From NCBI GenBank assembly GCA_025455345.1, contig JALOMS010000252.1:1-7110 (forward strand): DNA of 7,110 nt. The letters are read 5' to 3'. The position numbers and the translations under genes are program-made. The stretch comes from Thermoflexibacter sp. Its GTDB lineage: Bacteria; Bacteroidota; Bacteroidia; Cytophagales; Thermoflexibacteraceae. This document shows, in pieces, positions 5,992-7,110 of this stretch (position 1 is its first letter; each line of letters opens with the position of its first letter). The notes beneath the pieces were generated by a model, which was not told the origin of the DNA, did not search any database, and worked only from the letters and a program-made list of their open reading frames with translations.

Positions 5992-7110
5992 ATGAAAATC
6001 AGAAACTTAAACTTAATTAAGATGTTATGCGTATGCCTATTATTTTTTAACATCACATACGCCAATGCCCAACAAAAGCTCACGCTAAAACAAGTCATTG
6101 AGATTGCCAAAGGCGAATCACCCTCTGCATTGATAGCAAAAAATCGGAAAAATAATAACTATTGGGCATACCGCACTTTCCAATCCAATTACAAACCCCA
6201 ATTGGTTTTAAGGGGAACGTTGCCAAGTTTTAATCGTGCGATTAACCCGATTACCCTCCCAGATGGACAGGTTGCTTTTATTAATCAAAGTTTTGCACAA
6301 AATAGCATGACATTGGGGCTTAGGCAAGTCATTAGTGCCACAGGTGGCTCTATTTGGGTCAATACAGGCTTGCAACGTTTGGATATTTTGGGCGATAATC
6401 GCAGTACCTCTTTTCTGGCGACACCAGCATTTATTAGTTTTGAACAGCCTCTTTTTGTATTCAATGATTTACTTTGGGACAAAAAAATAGAGCCTTTGCG
6501 TTATGAAGAATCCGTAAAAAGGTATTCGGAAGATATAGAAGTGCTTTCTGTGCGTGCAACAGGATTGTTTTTTGACCTTCTTCTTTCTCAGATTACTATG
6601 GATTTGGCAAGCAAGAATTTGGCAAATAATGATACGATTTATCGAATCGCCCAAGGCAGGTATGAGATGGGGAAAATCGCTGAAAATGAATTACTACAAT
6701 TAGAATTGGGCGTAATGAATGCTTCACAACAACTTTCGCAATCGCAGTTGGACTTTCAGAATAACTTACTTTCCCTCAAAAACTTCTTGGGAAACAAAGC
6801 AAACTTAGGCGATTTTACTTTGGCAGCACCAGAAGAAACTCCCGATTTTGACATAGATGAGCAACTCGCAATAGAGCAAGCCAAAGCCAACAGAGAACGC
6901 TATATCTCCTTTAAGCGTAGAATTTTGGAAAGTGAAAGACAAGTAGCCCAAGCAAGAGGGGATAATGGCATAGACATCAATGTCAGTGGCTCAATAGGGT
7001 TCACCAATAGAGCATCAAATTTTGGAGAGGCGTATGCCAATGTACAAAACCAACAAATTTTCAATATAAGTTTGCAGATTCCTATCTTGGATTGGGGTCG
7101 CCAAAAAGCA
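5992..7110 (+). CDS. TolC-family outer membrane efflux protein (N-terminal 373 residues, partial)
   Basis: The frame from ATG 5992 is open to the right edge. Residues 1-26 form a Sec signal peptide (basic MKIRNLNLIK, hydrophobic LCVCLLFF, cleavage likely after ANA before QQ). After it, LTLKQVIEIAK and the pattern A...N...Y...F.S.YKPQL are typical of the first outer-membrane-efflux-protein repeat. Residues 170-260 are a long helical stretch with GRYEMGKIAENELLQLEL, the helical barrel signature of TolC relatives. The second repeat begins near 289 (DEQLAIEQAKANRE), and the last visible residues, IPILDWGRQKA, match the family's conserved P..DWG.+.. element. TolC relatives are usually about 430-500 residues, so the final part lies outside. 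The protein would be the trimeric outer membrane channel of a tripartite RND, ABC or MFS exporter; an adaptor and a pump gene are expected downstream but not visible, so the substrate cannot be named. The start has no Shine-Dalgarno sequence. Confidence 0.92.
   Translation, partial: MKIRNLNLIKMLCVCLLFFNITYANAQQKLTLKQVIEIAKGESPSALIAKNRKNNNYWAYRTFQSNYKPQLVLRGTLPSFNRAINPITLPDGQVAFINQSFAQNSMTLGLRQVISATGGSIWVNTGLQRLDILGDNRSTSFLATPAFISFEQPLFVFNDLLWDKKIEPLRYEESVKRYSEDIEVLSVRATGLFFDLLLSQITMDLASKNLANNDTIYRIAQGRYEMGKIAENELLQLELGVMNASQQLSQSQLDFQNNLLSLKNFLGNKANLGDFTLAAPEETPDFDIDEQLAIEQAKANRERYISFKRRILESERQVAQARGDNGIDINVSGSIGFTNRASNFGEAYANVQNQQIFNISLQIPILDWGRQKA

Overview
The window is most likely from a low-GC member of the Bacteroidota, probably Cytophagales-like. 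The start codons lack Shine-Dalgarno sequences. A TAnnTTTG-type -7 element sits upstream of the TetR gene. The helicase belongs to the ligase-associated Lhr-like family common in this phylum, and the TolC-family protein and TetR C-terminal half are of Bacteroidota style. No rRNA, tRNA, CRISPR array or intact mobile element was seen.

Layout, left to right. (1) Positions 1-56 are the last codons of an unidentified plus-strand gene. (2) A minus-strand TetR/AcrR regulator starts at 754. Its conserved part ends near 122, but its frame stays open to the window edge, through a hairpin and repeat patch (58-98) and over the plus-strand gene end. (3) A divergent intergenic region (755-992) carries a TAATTTTG -7 element and a perfect 14-bp palindrome, a good candidate operator for the TetR protein. 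(4) A large exported protein (993-3002) has two TPR blocks, an Ig-like beta domain and a C-terminal caspase (peptidase C14) domain with an intact His/Cys dyad. (5) A 120-bp gap holds an 11-bp direct repeat at 21-bp spacing. (6) A complete 839-residue DEXH helicase (3123-5642) belongs to the ligase-associated Lhr-like family, without its usual ligase, exonuclease and phosphoesterase partners nearby. (7) A 349-bp gap contains a decayed 3' half of a GNAT acetyltransferase gene (about 5681-5902), then a small hairpin and an AT-rich leader. (8) The first 373 codons of a TolC-family outer membrane efflux protein run off the right edge.

The genes do not form one obvious pathway. The clearest functional link is regulatory: TetR and the secreted caspase-TPR protein share a divergent control region with one strong palindrome. 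Helicase and efflux protein look like separate housekeeping or accessory units. The most noteworthy items are the exported TPR-Ig-caspase architecture, the GNAT gene remnant, the TetR operator, and the missing stop of the TetR frame.
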